Below are positions 1 through 12,324 of a DNA stretch of 64,000 bases, piece by piece. The notes below the pieces were generated by a model that was not told the origin of the DNA, ran no database searches, and saw only the letters and a list, made by a program, of their open reading frames with translations. A program made the translations under genes and the position numbers. Each line of letters starts with the position of its first letter. Positions within the stretch are counted from its first letter, which is position 1. This stretch comes from Zizania palustris (lineage: Eukaryota; Streptophyta; Magnoliopsida; Poales; Poaceae), in NCBI GenBank assembly GCA_019279435.1, contig JAAALK010000082.1, positions 79,332,989-79,396,988 on the forward strand. The letters run 5' to 3'.

Positions 1-2745
1 GCTTTTCGAAAAGATTAAATTACTCTGATCAGAGATGTACCACTGTACCCACAAGGCACGCACTCATCACCTACACCGAAGTGTAACGAGATGACCCATC
101 ACACGGGAACTCGTGCCAAAACCTTCCATATAGTCCTCCCCGACTCAATAGCACCCTCTTATGGGTTTCATATGGTGTCCCGACGCATCGGAGCCCCACC
201 ATACCCCCCCTTGAGCCTCGTCGGTACAAGTCGCCCGCAGGCTAGCCCCTTGCCCCCTCCACTATGGTGCATCGAGCCGGAGTATTCCATACTTCCGGTT
301 AGGACTTACCCATTAGACTTGTGGTTGGTACGGAAGTGCTTTGCAACAGATCCCGCAGACCGGTCCTTATAGTGCCCCGGGTGCGACAAACCAGTGCCCG
401 AGCTTGCACCCGGAACCCACCATACTTATAACCTAGCCAACTCCAACAGAGTCCAGAGACGAGAATAACAGGGAAATTCATATACAGAATCCAGCTATCT
501 ACGACTCGTTCTTTTTAACCTATAGCAGTTGTGCCGGTACATTGGGCACTAGCTAATATTTTTATAGTAGAGTGACAAGGAGTTAAGGCTCAATAAGCAT
601 GGCTTGGGTTGCACACAAGGACGGGGATCTAATAAATATAAGTGTAGGGCTTGATATTGGACTAATGCAATATTAACCTATGAGTTATAGCAATAATTTA
701 TTAAAACATGGGCTCAATGATGATCAACTGTTTCCACAGAGGTGGTCGATGACTTGCCTTGATCAGCAAAGGGGGATGGAGGAACCTCGGGGTAGAACTC
801 CTGCTCCTCGACGAACTCGTAGTCTTCTCGATACGGAAAAATAAACAGTACATTCAATAAACAGACAAAAATTCACCAAATACTAAACATACACATTTGT
901 GGGTGTTTTTTATGTGAAGTAATATTTCAATATTCTAAAGTTTGGTATAAAACAGTAAAACTTAACTTTTTAGGATTTTTCCTAACTTATTTTGCTGAAT
1001 TAATAATTTATCCCTAAGGGGTTTTATTCTTTTATTTGCTAAAAATATTTTGGGTAACAGTAACATACTGTTTTTATGGCATTACTGTGTAGAGAATAAT
1101 ATTCTGGTTTTAACAAAATTTGAATGGTGAAATTTGGAGTTAAATTGAGCAAGATATGAATTTTCAAAGTTCAAACTATTTTCTGAATTATATTTAAAAC
1201 CAGAAAACAGTCTCTGGTCCACGATGAACCAGGTTCACCGTGAACCCGTGACTGTGCGCGTGGACCCGAGCGTCCTGGATCGTCGGATCTGGATCCAGCG
1301 GCCAGATGCGAGGCGGGTGGGTTTAATGAGATTGAACGGCTGAGATTAAAATGTGGCGAACGGGTACGCGTGGACGCACCGGATTAAGTCAAACTTTTAA
1401 ATAGAGATTGACGGCTCAGATTAAAAGATACCAGTTTGACCGGATCTGAGGGCTCAGATTAGATCCCCACTGGATCTAATCTGGACCGTTCGCTCGGGAT
1501 CGTGCGGCTCGAATGGATTCCGGCACGGCACGCGGTGACGAGGGTAGTTTACCCTTCGTCTCCGGCGACGGCGGGCTCGGGTGCGGCCACGGCGGCGACG
1601 GCGAGGGCCTAGGGGTCTAGCTCTTGGCGAAAATGGAAAGAGGAGAGGATGGCGATCACGATGGTACCTCTGGCGGCGACGGAGGGCGACGGACGGCGGC
1701 CGGCGGCGAGGGTAGACGAAGTAGGGCTTTCGGGTGCTCGTCGGCGACGGAGATCCGGCGGTGTCTACGGCCAACGGAGGGGTGGCCGAGGACGGGCGGT
1801 GGTCGACGATCACTCCGGTGGCGGTGGCTAGGGCGGAGGGGGTCGGGATCGACGGCGATCGCTTGCCGGAGGTGGAGCAGAGGGGAAACCCTAAAACGAC
1901 GAGGGAGCGCTCTGGTTCACTCGAGCTCGGGCTTTGGCGGTGTGGGCTGAACGCGGCGAAAGGAGGGGCTTTTATAGGGGTCACCGGCGGTGGATATGGT
2001 AGGGTTATCGGAGGAAACCGAGAGGGCTCCTTCCAATTCCGGCGAGGGTTCCATTCTCCTCGGGTACGCTTCCTTATGCGCGAAGATGCGTCGCCATGGA
2101 TGGAAAGGGGGCGGCGGTATGCGAGGGAGGCGATCTGGGGCGATCCAGGGCGATCCGGTGGCCGGCGGCGAGGAAACAGAAGGAGATCGCCGGGAGAAAG
2201 GAAGGGGGCGATCCCCTTCCATCGGAGACGAAGGACCTAACAGGTGGGCTCCACCTGTCAGTGGGCGAACGGGAAAGGAAAGGGGCCGACAGGCGGGGCC
2301 GAGCGGTCAGTGAGTGCAGGCGAGCGCGAGGAGGCAGACACGTGGGGCCAGGCGGGCGTGGGCGGGAGAGGGAGGCGGGGGAACGCGCCGACAGGCGGGT
2401 CCCACTCGTCAGTGGCTCAATGCTAGATTGGGCCGGGCTCTGGGCGAATTCGAGGTTGAGGCCCATTAAGGATTAAAATGGTTTTCTGATTTAAAATAAT
2501 TCCAGTAATTCATTTATTTGTTTAAGGGTTGAACCACTGTTGATAAAAATTTGTAAAAATTCCTAAAATTATATTTTGGTCTCTAGTTCATCTCATAAAA
2601 TTTTCAAGTCCAGATTTTGAGTATTTCTCCCTGTTTGGCTTTATTTGAGTTCTTTTGTGATTTTTTCCTTTAATAATAAATCCAGAAATGATTTAAATAA
2701 TATTTTTCTTTTATTTTAATCCTTTTTAATTTCTGGGGTGTTACA
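1..2745 (-). repeat. Tekay/RIRE3-like gypsy LTR H (left end outside window)
   Basis: This stretch aligns throughout with the last 2.75 kb of the LTR at 52534-55843, beginning about 560 bp inside it. It ends in the same TTTCTGGGGTGTTACA, which is the reverse complement of an LTR start TGTAACACCCC. The element therefore reads on the minus strand and its 5' boundary is base 2745. A TATA box on the minus strand is at 1969-1977, inside a GC-rich block (about 1480-2440). Directly right of 2745 the sequence is copia pol of element B. Whether this is a solo LTR or the 5' LTR of a complete element cannot be told, because the left side is outside the window. It is more diverged from element K's LTRs than those are from each other. 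Confidence 0.85.
1969..1977 (-). promoter_or_regulatory. TATA box of LTR H
   Basis: Minus-strand CTATAAAAG lies at the same LTR position as the motif at 55070-55078. It is followed on the minus strand by a GC-rich leader. This is the probable core promoter of the LTR. Confidence 0.55.
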
Positions 2746-2746
2746 T

Positions 2747-4606
2747 GATTTCACTGAGTCTTTTGGTTCTTCTCATTGTCTTTTAGCTGAACCATCGTCT
2801 GAGCTTTCGATGTGGCATAGGAGACTAGGGCACATGAGTTTTGATTTGCTTGTGAGATTGAGTGCCCTAGGACTCATCTGAGGATTTCCCAAGCTAAAAA
2901 TTGAGAAGAACCTCATTTGTGCTCCTTATCGTCTTGGAAAAATGGTTGCTGCCTCGCATTATCCCATAAATATGGTGATTACTGAGCGACCCGGTGAGCT
3001 TTTACATATGGATATGGTTGGTCCATACCGGGTTAGCTCTTTAGACGGCAAATGGTATGTGCTTGTTGTGCTTGATGACTATTCTCGTTACTCTTGGGTT
3101 TTCTTTCTCGTAAGCAAGGATGAAGTGTTCATGCACTTTCAGAGCTTAGCGTTGAGGCTATTCAATGAACTCCTTGGTGCAATGAAGGCTCTTCGAAGCG
3201 ATAATGACACCGAGTTCAAAAAGAGCTCTTTTGTAGATTTTTGTCTTGAACATGGGATTGAACATCAATTTTCTGCACCAAGAGTCCCTCAACAAAATGG
3301 TGTGGTTGAGAGGAAGAATTGTACTCTTGTGGAGATGGCTTGGACGATGCTGAATGACCACAGGACTCCTAGAAAATTTTGGGTTGAAGCCATGAGTACA
3401 ACATGTTACATCTCCAACAGGATCTTTTTGTGCTCTTTGTTGAATGCGACTTCTTATGAACTTCGCTTTGGGAGGAAGCCTAAGGTCACTCACTTCAGAG
3501 TGTTTGGATGTCGTTGCTTCATCCTAAAGCGAGGTAATTTGGATAAATTTGAATCGCATGGATCTGATGGAATCTTTTTTGGCTATTCTTTACATGGACA
3601 CTCTTATCGTGTTTTCAATCTTGAAACTAACACATTGGTTGAATCTTGTGATGTAACTTTTGATGAAACTTCTCCATGTGTTAGCCCTAACTTTGAATTT
3701 TCAAGTGAACACGATATGAGTAAAATGCTTTTTGAGGAAGAAGATCCATGAGATGATGAAGATCCTAAGGTTGTACCTCTACCTCCCTCCACGACGACTC
3801 CAGAAGCTTCGACTACTTCGACTAGAAGACCTGAAGATTCCACTTCTGAGAGTCTGGAGTAAACTTCGGCAAGAGTTGAGGGGGAGATTCTATCACAGAG
3901 AGAAGCACCACTTCGTATTCAAAGAATGCATCCCCGGAGCAGATCATTGGCGAGCTGAATGAACGAGTAACCCGATCTCACGCTCATTTTGTTGATTCTG
4001 CTTTTGTTGCTAATTTTGAACCATTAGATGTTAGTCATGCTTTGTCTGATGCAATTTGGGTCAATGCCATGCATGAGGAACATGAAAATTTTGAAACAAA
4101 TCAAGTTTGGATTCTCGTTGATCCACCCCCTAACATTCATATAATTGGTACAAAATGGATTTTCAAAAACAAACAGGGGGAGGATGGGGCGATAGTGAGA
4201 AACAAAGCTAGACTAGTGGAGCAAGGGTATACTCAAGTCGAAGGGATTGATTTTGGAGAAACTTTTGCACTGGTAGCTCGACTTGAGGCCATTAGGATCT
4301 TGCTTGCTTTTGCCTCTTCGTGCGGTTTTAAACTTTTTCAAATGGATGTGAAACGCGTGTTTTTGAACGGTTTCATAGGAGAAGATGTTTATGTCAAGTA
4401 GCCTCCTGGCGTTGAGGTTTCCAAGTACCCCCATAGAGTGTTTAAACTTCGCAAAGCATTATATGGGCTCAAACAAGCACCGAGGGCTTGGTACGACCGC
4501 TTGAGGATGTTCTTGATCGAGCATGGGTACAAGATGGGGTCCGTTGACAAAACGTAGTTCACTCTCATGCATGGAAAAGACTTCAAACTTGTTCAGATAT
4601 ATATTG
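2747..4606 (+). pseudogene. Copia pol of element B, part 1: pre-integrase, integrase, RT N-terminal half
   Basis: The GAG-pre-integrase motif WHRRLGHMSF appears near 2812. The integrase core follows from 2942, with GKWYVLVVLDDYSRY (catalytic Asp), SDNDTEF (second Asp) and QQNGVVERKN (catalytic Glu). RT starts near 4042 with IWVNAMHEEHENF and IIGTKWIFKNK and goes on to ALYGLKQAPRAWYDRL. Damage includes a TGA after LSALGLI (about 2879), a stop at 3749, a frame change before RT, a TAG at 4399 and a TAG near 4555. Reading stops at VQIYI where element A enters just before the two catalytic Asp residues. It would have supplied integration and cDNA synthesis for a SIRE-lineage element. Confidence 0.85.
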
Positions 4607-6631
4607 TGAGAAACCAAGGGTTGGTTTCGGAGTCTGTGATGAGTGATTGACAGATTTTATCCTCTGATTCGAAGGGGTCCCTCCGAAGGGGTTCGGAGGT
4701 TGTTTCACCGAAGGGTCCAGTGGTTCTGGTTGCTGCAGCTGTTACAGCGGAGTGTGCCTATCGAAGGGGTCCGACAGTACACAATGACTTGGTTGTACCA
4801 AAGGTTTCGGTATTTTCGGTGTACACCGGAGTGTGTGCCGAAGGTTGCTTCCCTAGAGAGGTCTCCGGGGTACGGGATACACTTGTCTGTCTGTCTGTTG
4901 TGCGCAGGTGACTTCGGAGGTGACGGACAGTTCGTAGCAAGTGAACCTGGGTCAAGTGGGAGGTTTGATGCCAGGCGAGCGGTGAGCTCGGTCATGAAGG
5001 CTGCGAAGGGGTTGAGGTCGGTCCTCGGGTCAAGGTGCGCGAGGCGAAGGCAGAGAGTGCGGAGTGTGACTCCGGCTAAAGGTACCCCGAGACGAAGTCC
5101 TCGGAGGCGAGGCACTTCAAAGGGTACTCCGAATGGAGTGACTTCGGAGTAATGTGCATGAAGTCCTCAGCGATGAGGCAAGGCATTCGAAGTGTGCTCC
5201 GGAGGGAGGCACTCAAAGGTATGCCCGACGGAGGTCTCAAAAGTCGAGGTGCATCGAAGGCATGGTCCGGGTGAGGTTCGTCGAGGAGTGTGCTCGGGGA
5301 GAGACACTGCGACGAAGGGCTCATGGAATGCTTCATGCGGAGGCTTTGGACGAAGGAGGGACTTCGAATGGTAGTACTCCAAAGGTGGGGCTTCAGAGTG
5401 AGGCTGACTTGAGGTACTTCGGCCATGCATGGCTTCGGTACACAGACTGACGGAGTTCAAGCTAGGAGAAGCTACGAAGCTGTGGTGGTCCACTCCAGAG
5501 GTGTTGGTGCGAAGGCCCAAGGGCTTTGACGGCTTCGGCTCAAAACCATCTTTTTATCGAAGGCTGACTTCGGTGAAGTGAAGGCCGTCAGGCTCAAGGC
5601 TTCTCACCGAAGCTACCGCACCCCTCACGTGCGAAGGGGGGCTTCAGAAGACTCTAAGACTGCAAAGGCTGACCGTGTCTGCTCTGCAAAAGCTGATGTT
5701 GTCTCCTCTGCGAAGCTGACAAAAGAAGCATCCAAATAAAGTAGACTACTAGTTGTACCCCCTGTTCTGTTGAGACAAAAACAGTGTAAACCCTAGGGGT
5801 AAAGTAGTCTATTCACAGGGCTGAATAGTGCCTATAAATAGTGGAGGCTAGCCTAGGCCACATTAACACTTTGAGCCGCCATTTTTGAGCTCTTGTGCTA
5901 GCCGCCACACTAGTGTATTCATCCTATGAGTTCATTTGGTGTTCCCTGTTTAAGCAATGAAACTTTGATTCTGTTTTCATTTATTGTTTGAACTTGTATG
6001 CCTACTTTGTACTGCATGTTTTGATTTCTCTGTGCACCATCTTCTTCTGGGTTGAGTTTGTGCATTGGATCTCTTCTGGAGAAGTGTGTGAGAAGTCTGT
6101 TCGTGTGAAGTGTGTGTTTTTCAGTGTCTATTCGCTTTGTGTAAACTGGAGGCAAGACCTCTCTGATTACTAGCGAAGCATTGTTCTTGGCTTAACTCGA
6201 AGCCCGTTTTCTTCCCTTTTCGAAGTCCTCGGCGAAGTGTGTTCAGTGAGCGTTTAGACCTTCGAAGTACAAAGCCTAGCACCAGTTGCTATCACTTAGT
6301 ATTTGGTCGAAGTCCTCAGAGGGAAGTCTTCTCTTGCGAAGGGTGAAGTGTGAAGCCTACTCGAAGGCACCCAGTGTGCGGAGCCTGCACTGACTTAGCA
6401 GAGTTTAGTTTTTGGTGTTGTGGGTGGAGCGAAGTCTTCTTGACTTCGAACTTTTGCTCCTAGCGAAGCCTGGTTTCGGAACTGTGAAATACCTCCGAAC
6501 CAAAACTTCGAAGGGTGTGTTCGAAGCCTGTTCCGCAGAAGACAGAATTAAAACAGAAGACTATTTTTAGTCTAAAATTTTAAAAGCTCCAATTCACCCC
6601 CCCCCCTCTAGTCACCGTTTTCGGTCCAACA
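4607..6631 (+). repeat. 5' LTR of element A (2025 bp)
   Basis: The LTR starts TGAGAAACCAAGGGTTGG and ends CGGTCCAACA. It is rich in GAAGG and TTCGAAG words. A TATA box (CTATAAATA) lies at 5832-5840, so U3 is about 1.25 kb. The small ORFs here are not supported as genes. Confidence 0.92.
5832..5840 (+). promoter_or_regulatory. TATA box of element A 5' LTR
   Basis: CTATAAATA is the best core promoter match in the 5' LTR. The segment that contains it is absent from the 3' LTR of the same element. Confidence 0.6.
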
Positions 6632-6633
6632 AT

Positions 6634-6645
6634 TGGTATTAGAGC
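6634..6645 (+). other. Primer binding site of element A (initiator tRNA-Met type)
   Basis: TGGTATTAGAGC begins three bases after the LTR end. It differs by one base from TGGTATCAGAGC, the complement of the plant initiator tRNA-Met 3' end used by most copia elements. The change is C to T. Confidence 0.8.
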
Positions 6646-6694
6646 GGGTTAAGATCACCAGTTGACCTTAACCGGTTTGTGATCTGTTGGCGAC

Positions 6695-9156
6695 ATGGAC
6701 AGAGTTAGTAAAATACCTCTGTTCGATGGGATGGACTTTGCATACTGGAAGGTGCCATGGAGGCTTACTTGCTAAGCCAAGGAAATGCAATTTGGGAGAT
6801 TGTGGACTCACAATACTCCATCCCTGAAACTCGTACCTCTCAAACAGAGAAGGATCAATATAATGCCAACTCCAAGGCTAGAAATATATTGTTCATTGGT
6901 TTGAGTCGGAGTGAGTTTGATAGGGTACAACACCTTAGGACAACTAGGAAGATTTGGACTACACTCACTATTTTTCATGAGGGCTCTACACAGATTAAGG
7001 CCAGGCGACAAAACACATACAATAAATAGTATCAGTTGTTTGTGCAGGCACCTGGTGAATCTATAGATGCCTTGTTTTCTCGCTTTGATGCGATTGTGAG
7101 TAACTTGCGGTCCAATGGGACGCTTGCTTACAATGATCATGATAGGGCTATCAAGCTTCTCTATGCTCTTGATCGTAGCATATGGGAAGTTAAGATATCC
7201 AGCATTGAGGAGTCAGCAGGTTATGACACATTGACCTGTGATGAGCTCTTCAGCAAGATGAAGTCCACACAGATTGTCAAAGCATCTCTTGCAGTGCATA
7301 GGAACTCCTTGCCACAGCCATTGGCACTAGTTTCTAGCACTAGTCGTGGCACCACTGCAGAACCAAGCACATCAGGCACTTGTGTTCTTCCAGATGGTTT
7401 TTCTTTGTCCTCCCTGGTATCCATCACAAAGGAGCAGGTGGATACCCTGGATGATGAAGAGCTTGCTCTCATTGCCAGAAGGTTCACCCGTTTTCACCAT
7501 GAAAGATGGGATCATAGGAAAAGTGGTTTTAGTGGTTGTTTTGAGTGTGGCGACACTTCCCACATCAAGGCCAACTGTCCTAAACTCAAGAAGAGAGATG
7601 AGAGTGAGCGCCCCAAATACCACAAAAAGGAGAGGAAGCCTTTTGTGAAGGGCAAGCGCGGCAAGGTGGCTAAGAGGGTAGCCAAAGCCGCTTTCAGAGC
7701 CTTTGTTGCTGCTCTCAGTGACATCAACACTTCCTTAACTGAGGAGTCGAGCTCTGATGAGGAGGAGTCCTCAAGGAAGGAGGAGAAGAAGGACAAGAAG
7801 GGACTAGACTTCACTGGCCTTTGCTTCATGGCCGACAGCGATCACAGCGGCGATGAGCTTGACTCATCTAAGGTACCACTATCCTATGACGAGCTTTCAA
7901 TTAAACTAGATGAACTGAATGAAGTAGTTCTTGGTCACGATAGGTTACTTATATAAGCCGCTAGAGATAGAAAAGACCTTAGACTTAGGCTAGAATCTGT
8001 TTCTACTGATTATGCCATGCTTAAGTCTAGGATTAATGATGCTGAATGTGAATCTTGCACTGTTGTCATGGGTGAGCTTGCTCAGTTGCGTTCTGTGCAT
8101 GCTCAAACTCTTTCTGAGCTTGAGACTACACAGAAGCAGCTTTTGATGGTTGATTCTAGTACTCAGGATAGAAATGAATGCATGAACTGTTCTTTATTAC
8201 GTGAGAGCATTGATTTACGTGATAAGCATGTTCATGATTGAGAGGCTAGATTGGAGAGGGCTGATAGTTCTAAGGATGTGCAACCTGTGTGTGATACTTG
8301 CATAATCCTTAAGGACCAGCTAGGCACAGTTAGGGAGCGAGCTGAAAACCTTATGATTGAGAATGAGTACCTTCTTTCTGTGGTTAACAAATGCACCAAG
8401 GGAAAGGGTAGAAGGGACTTGCTCTTGGCCAAGACCAAGATGTGTGCTGATAGGGCAGGGTTAGCTCTGGGATTGGGTTTTCAGAGGATTCCTTCAGATA
8501 GCAAGAACAAAACTATTTTTACCTCACCCTCTACCTTAGAGAAAGAAAGAGCCCTGTTAGACACTCCATCAGCCAAAAAGCTTACCCGGACTCCAAAGAA
8601 AACCACTCCTTAAGCCAAGAAAATTCCTCCCAAGAAAACCACACAGTAGAAGCCCAAGGAGCCTGTGAGGATTGCTCCTATGACCCATGTGAGTGCCCCT
8701 GGGAGAGTGTTTCATTGTTCCTATTGTCAGCGGGCGGGTCATCTGGTTGGGTTCTGTTTTCGTCGCATCAAGAATGAGCGACGCTCTCAGGCGATGAGGT
8801 TCCAGAACATGCACTACCGATCATTAGGTATGCATGAGTCTGAGTTTTACTCTCGTCCTGTTTTCGAGGCTCCTCATACTTCTGGGAGAGGTTTTGCTCC
8901 TCGAGGTATTCACCATATTCCACATGGTGGTAGACCCCGTGCGAGTAGCCTTGTACCTCGACAGAATAGGAGACCTCGTCATGCATTTGGGTCTTAGCAT
9001 GTAGGTAGACCTCGCATTTTGCATCATTCTGATTACCCTGTGCATAGACAATCCATTTTTACTGTGCCTACTACTCGTATTACTCAGTGCTGGATGCCTC
9101 GTCATGTATTCACTCACCCCAGCACTAATCGATCGAGATTTTCTTATCATGTGTAG
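6695..9156 (+). pseudogene. gag: Copia gag of element A
   Basis: The start codon at 6695 opens MDRVSKIPLFDG, matched by the gag starts of elements C and F. A one-base loss just before 6757 shifts the frame. From 6757 onward the coding frame is constant, with stops at 7027 (TAG), 7954 (TAA), 8239 (TGA), 8611 (TAA), 8647 (TAG), 8995 (TAG) and 9154 (TAG). Domains in order are the copia gag core (6757 to about 7500), a first zinc knuckle CFECGDTSHIKANC near 7540, a Ser/Glu/Lys-rich linker, a long coiled-coil-like stretch (7860-8400) and a second knuckle CSYCQRAGHLVGFC near 8720. The protein would form the virus-like particle and bind RNA. Confidence 0.88.
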
Positions 9157-12100
9157 GCGCCAGATCGAGGCTTGGAGGGCACGTGGATCATGGACTCCGG
9201 TTGTTCACGCCACATGACCGGAGATGCAGCATGGTTCTCCAGCCTCACCACAACCCAGCAAAAGGAACATATCACCTTCGGTAACAATCGAAGGAGTAGA
9301 GTGAAAGGTAAAGGTGTGGTAAGAATCAACTCAAACTTCACTCTCAAAGATGTTTCTTTGGTTGAAAATTTGGGATACAATTTGCTTTCTGTATCTCAAT
9401 TGCTTGATGATGGCTTCAAAGTGTGATTCCATCACGATACTTCGCAAGTACTCAATTCTGATGGCATTGTGGTTTGTAAGATATTTAGAGTTGCGAGAGT
9501 TTTTGGAGCGGATTTTTCTGAGTCATCTGGTTCTTCTCATTGTCTTGTTGCACATTCGACTTCTGAGCTTTGGAAGTGGCATAGGAGACTAGGGCATATG
9601 AGCTTTGAGTTGCTTGCTCGCTTGAGTGCCCTAGGTCTGATCCGAGGATTGCCCAAGCTCAAGTTTGAGAAGAATTTAGTTTGCGCTCCATGTTGACATG
9701 GAAAAATGATTGCCTCTTTGCACTCGCCAGTCACCACAGTGATGACTGAACAACTCGGAGAACTTTTCCACAAGGACATTGTAGTTTCCTCTCGGGTTAG
9801 TTCTTTAGGTGGGAAGTGGTATGTGTTAGTCATTGTCGATGATTTCTCTCGCTACTCTTGGGTCTTCTTTCTTGCCAGCAAGGATGAAGTGTTTTCACAC
9901 TTTAGGAGCTTGTCTTTGAGACTTTTCACTGAACTCCCTGGTGCATTGAAATTCATTCGAAGTGATAATGGCACTGAGTTCAAGAACAGTCTCTTTGTTG
10001 ACTTTTGCATGGAGCATGGCATAGAACATCAATTCTCTGCTCCGCGGGTTCCTCAATAGAACGGTGTTGTTGAGAGAAAGAACCACACTTTGGTTGAGAT
10101 GGCTAGGACGATGCTTGATGAGCACAGGACTCCTAGGAAATTTTGGGCTGAGGCCATGAACACTGTTTGTTACATCTCAAATCGAATCTTCTTGCGCTCA
10201 ATTTTGAACTTAACATCTTATGAGCTACATTTTGGGAGACAGCCCAAAGTTACTCATCTTCGAGTTTTTGGTTGTCGTTGCTTTATCCTAAAACGTGGAA
10301 AATTGGATAAATTTGAGTCACGTTCTTCTGACGGGATCTTTATGGGTTACACTACACATGGTCATTCTTATCATGTTTATAATTTGGAAACTAACACTAT
10401 CACCAAGTCATGTGATGTGACTTTTGATGAATCAACCCCCCCTGTTAGTTCCACTTTTGAACAGGCAAATGAACACGACATGGAATAGACTATCTTCGAA
10501 GAAGAAGATCCCGGAGACTTCGAGGATGAACCCCTACTACCCTCGACATCGACCCCTGAAGCCGATCCCACTTCGACCACTTCGGCACAAGGTCCCAAAG
10601 TAACTACCTCGACATCGGTCATCTTGGACCACTCCAACGCACAAGTTGAGGGGGAGACTGCATCCCGCAGCGAGGCTCCACATCATGTTTAAATGATGCA
10701 TCCTCCCGAGCAGATCATTAGTGAGCTTGATCAAAGGGTAACACGTTATCATGCTCATTTCATTGATTCCGCTTTTGTTGCTTCTTTCGAGCCCTTAGAT
10801 GTTAGTTATGCACTTTCTGATTCTAGTTGGATCAATGCCATGCATGAAGAACTTGAAAATTTTGAGAGAAACCAAGTCTAGTCTTTAGTTGATCCTCCAC
10901 CAAATGTTCATTTCATTGGAATAAATTGGATTTTCAAAAACAAACAAGGGGAGGATGGAACTGTAGTTAGAAACAAGGCTAGACTTGTAGCTAAGGGTTA
11001 TTCTCAATTAGAAGGGATTGATTTTACTGAAACCTTTGCACCTGTTGCTCGTCTTGAGGCCATTAGGATTTTACTTGCATTTGCGGCATCCCTTGGTTTC
11101 ACACTTTATCAAATGGATGTTAAAATTGCTTTTTTTAATGGCTTCATAGGCGAAGATGTTTATGTAAAACAATCCCCTAGCTTTGAAAACCCCAAATACC
11201 CACATAAAGTCCTTAAACTTCATAAGGCTCTTTATGGACTCAAGCAGGCCCCTCGGGCATGGTATGATAGACTTAAGTCTTTTCTGCTTGAGCGGGGTTA
11301 TTTGATGGGATCTGTTGATAAAACCCTGTTTACTCTCAAGCATGGCAAAGACTTCCTCCTAGTCTAGATTTATGTGGATGATATCATCTTTGGTGGCTCT
11401 TCTCATGCATTGGTTGCCGAGTTTGCAGATGCCATGAGTAGGGAGTTCGAGATGTCCATGATGGGCGAACTCACTTTTTTCCTTGGTTTGCAAATCAAGC
11501 AAAGCAAACAAGGTACTTTCGTCCACCAGACGAAGTACACCAAGGAACCGCTCAAGAAATTCGACATGGCTGATGCGAAGCCACTCGCCACTCCAATGGC
11601 TACATCTGTAGCATTGGATCCTAACGAAGATGGAGAAGCCATACATCAGAAGGAGTTCCGAAGCATGATCAGCTCCCTCGTCTACTTGACTGCTACGAGG
11701 CTGGACATACACTTCACAGTGTGTCTGTGCGCTCATTTTCAGGCTTCACCACGAGCTTCGCACCGCCAAGCGGTAGAGCGCATTCTCAGGTATCTCAAAC
11801 ATACCCTCGAATTTGGCATTTGGTATTCAGCGTCTTCCTCTTTATGTCTTCGATGTTATTCCGATACAGATTTTGCTGGGTGTAGGATTGTTAGGAAAAG
11901 TACCTCTGGTACTTTTCATTTTCTAGGCACTTCACTGGTTTGCTAGTCTTCCCGCAAATAGTCTAGTGTTACACAATCGACGACTGAGGCCGAATATGTT
12001 GCTGCAGCTAGCTGTTGCTCTCAGATTTTTTGGATGGTTTCCACTTTGCGGTATTTTGGGTTAGATTATAAGAGTGTTCCACTTTTTTGGGATAACACTA

Positions 12101-12324
12101 GTGCTATTTGTATTGCAAACAACCCGGTTCAGCATTTCAGAACCAAACCCATTGATGTGCGATATCATTTTCTCAGAGATCATAATGAGAAGGGTGATAT
12201 TGAGCTTCAATATGTTGATACCCAACACCAGCTAGTCGATATTTTCACAAAATCCCTCGATGCTTCTCGTTTTGCCTACTTGCGTGGGGAATTTGGTGTT
12301 TGTCACCCTTACGACATTTTGTGA
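9157..12324 (+). pseudogene. pol: Copia pol of element A: protease, integrase, RT, RNase H
   Basis: The frame continues from gag without any frameshift to the stop at 12322-12324. Protease shows WIMDSGCSRHMTG near 9188. The pre-integrase motif WHRRLGHMSF is near 9573. The integrase core runs from about 9706 with VDDFSRYSW, SDNGTEF and VERKN. RT includes WIFKNKQGEDG, ARLVAKGYSQ, ALYGLKQAPRAW and the catalytic YVDDIIFGG near 11368. RNase H ends GVCHPYDIL. Stops are at 9424 (TGA), 9694 (TGA), 10057 (TAG), 10486 (TAG), 10690 (TAA), 10879 (TAG), 11365 (TAG), 11944 (TAG) and 11959 (TAG). Many fall where relatives have Gln, Trp or Arg, so this is a copy killed by point changes. Confidence 0.9.

Noticed and set aside
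91..372. 93-residue ORF seen three times (91-372, 53186-53467, 62135-62416)
   Set aside because: It is antisense within three copies of one LTR family. Its persistence is explained by the similarity of the LTRs and no domain is recognisable.
1454..2476. Many overlapping ORFs on both strands in the GC-rich LTR block, and again at 54723-55596
   Set aside because: GC-rich DNA has few stop codons. The translations are Arg/Gly/Pro-rich and in conflict with each other, and there is no gene-like structure.
4643..5520. ORFs in the GAAGG-rich LTR of element A, and repeated at 13433-14225
   Set aside because: They follow LTR repeats, change between the two LTR copies and match no family.
6634..6645. 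Possible tRNA gene at TGGTATYAGAGC sequences
   Set aside because: These are primer binding sites complementary to a tRNA 3' end. No cloverleaf follows.
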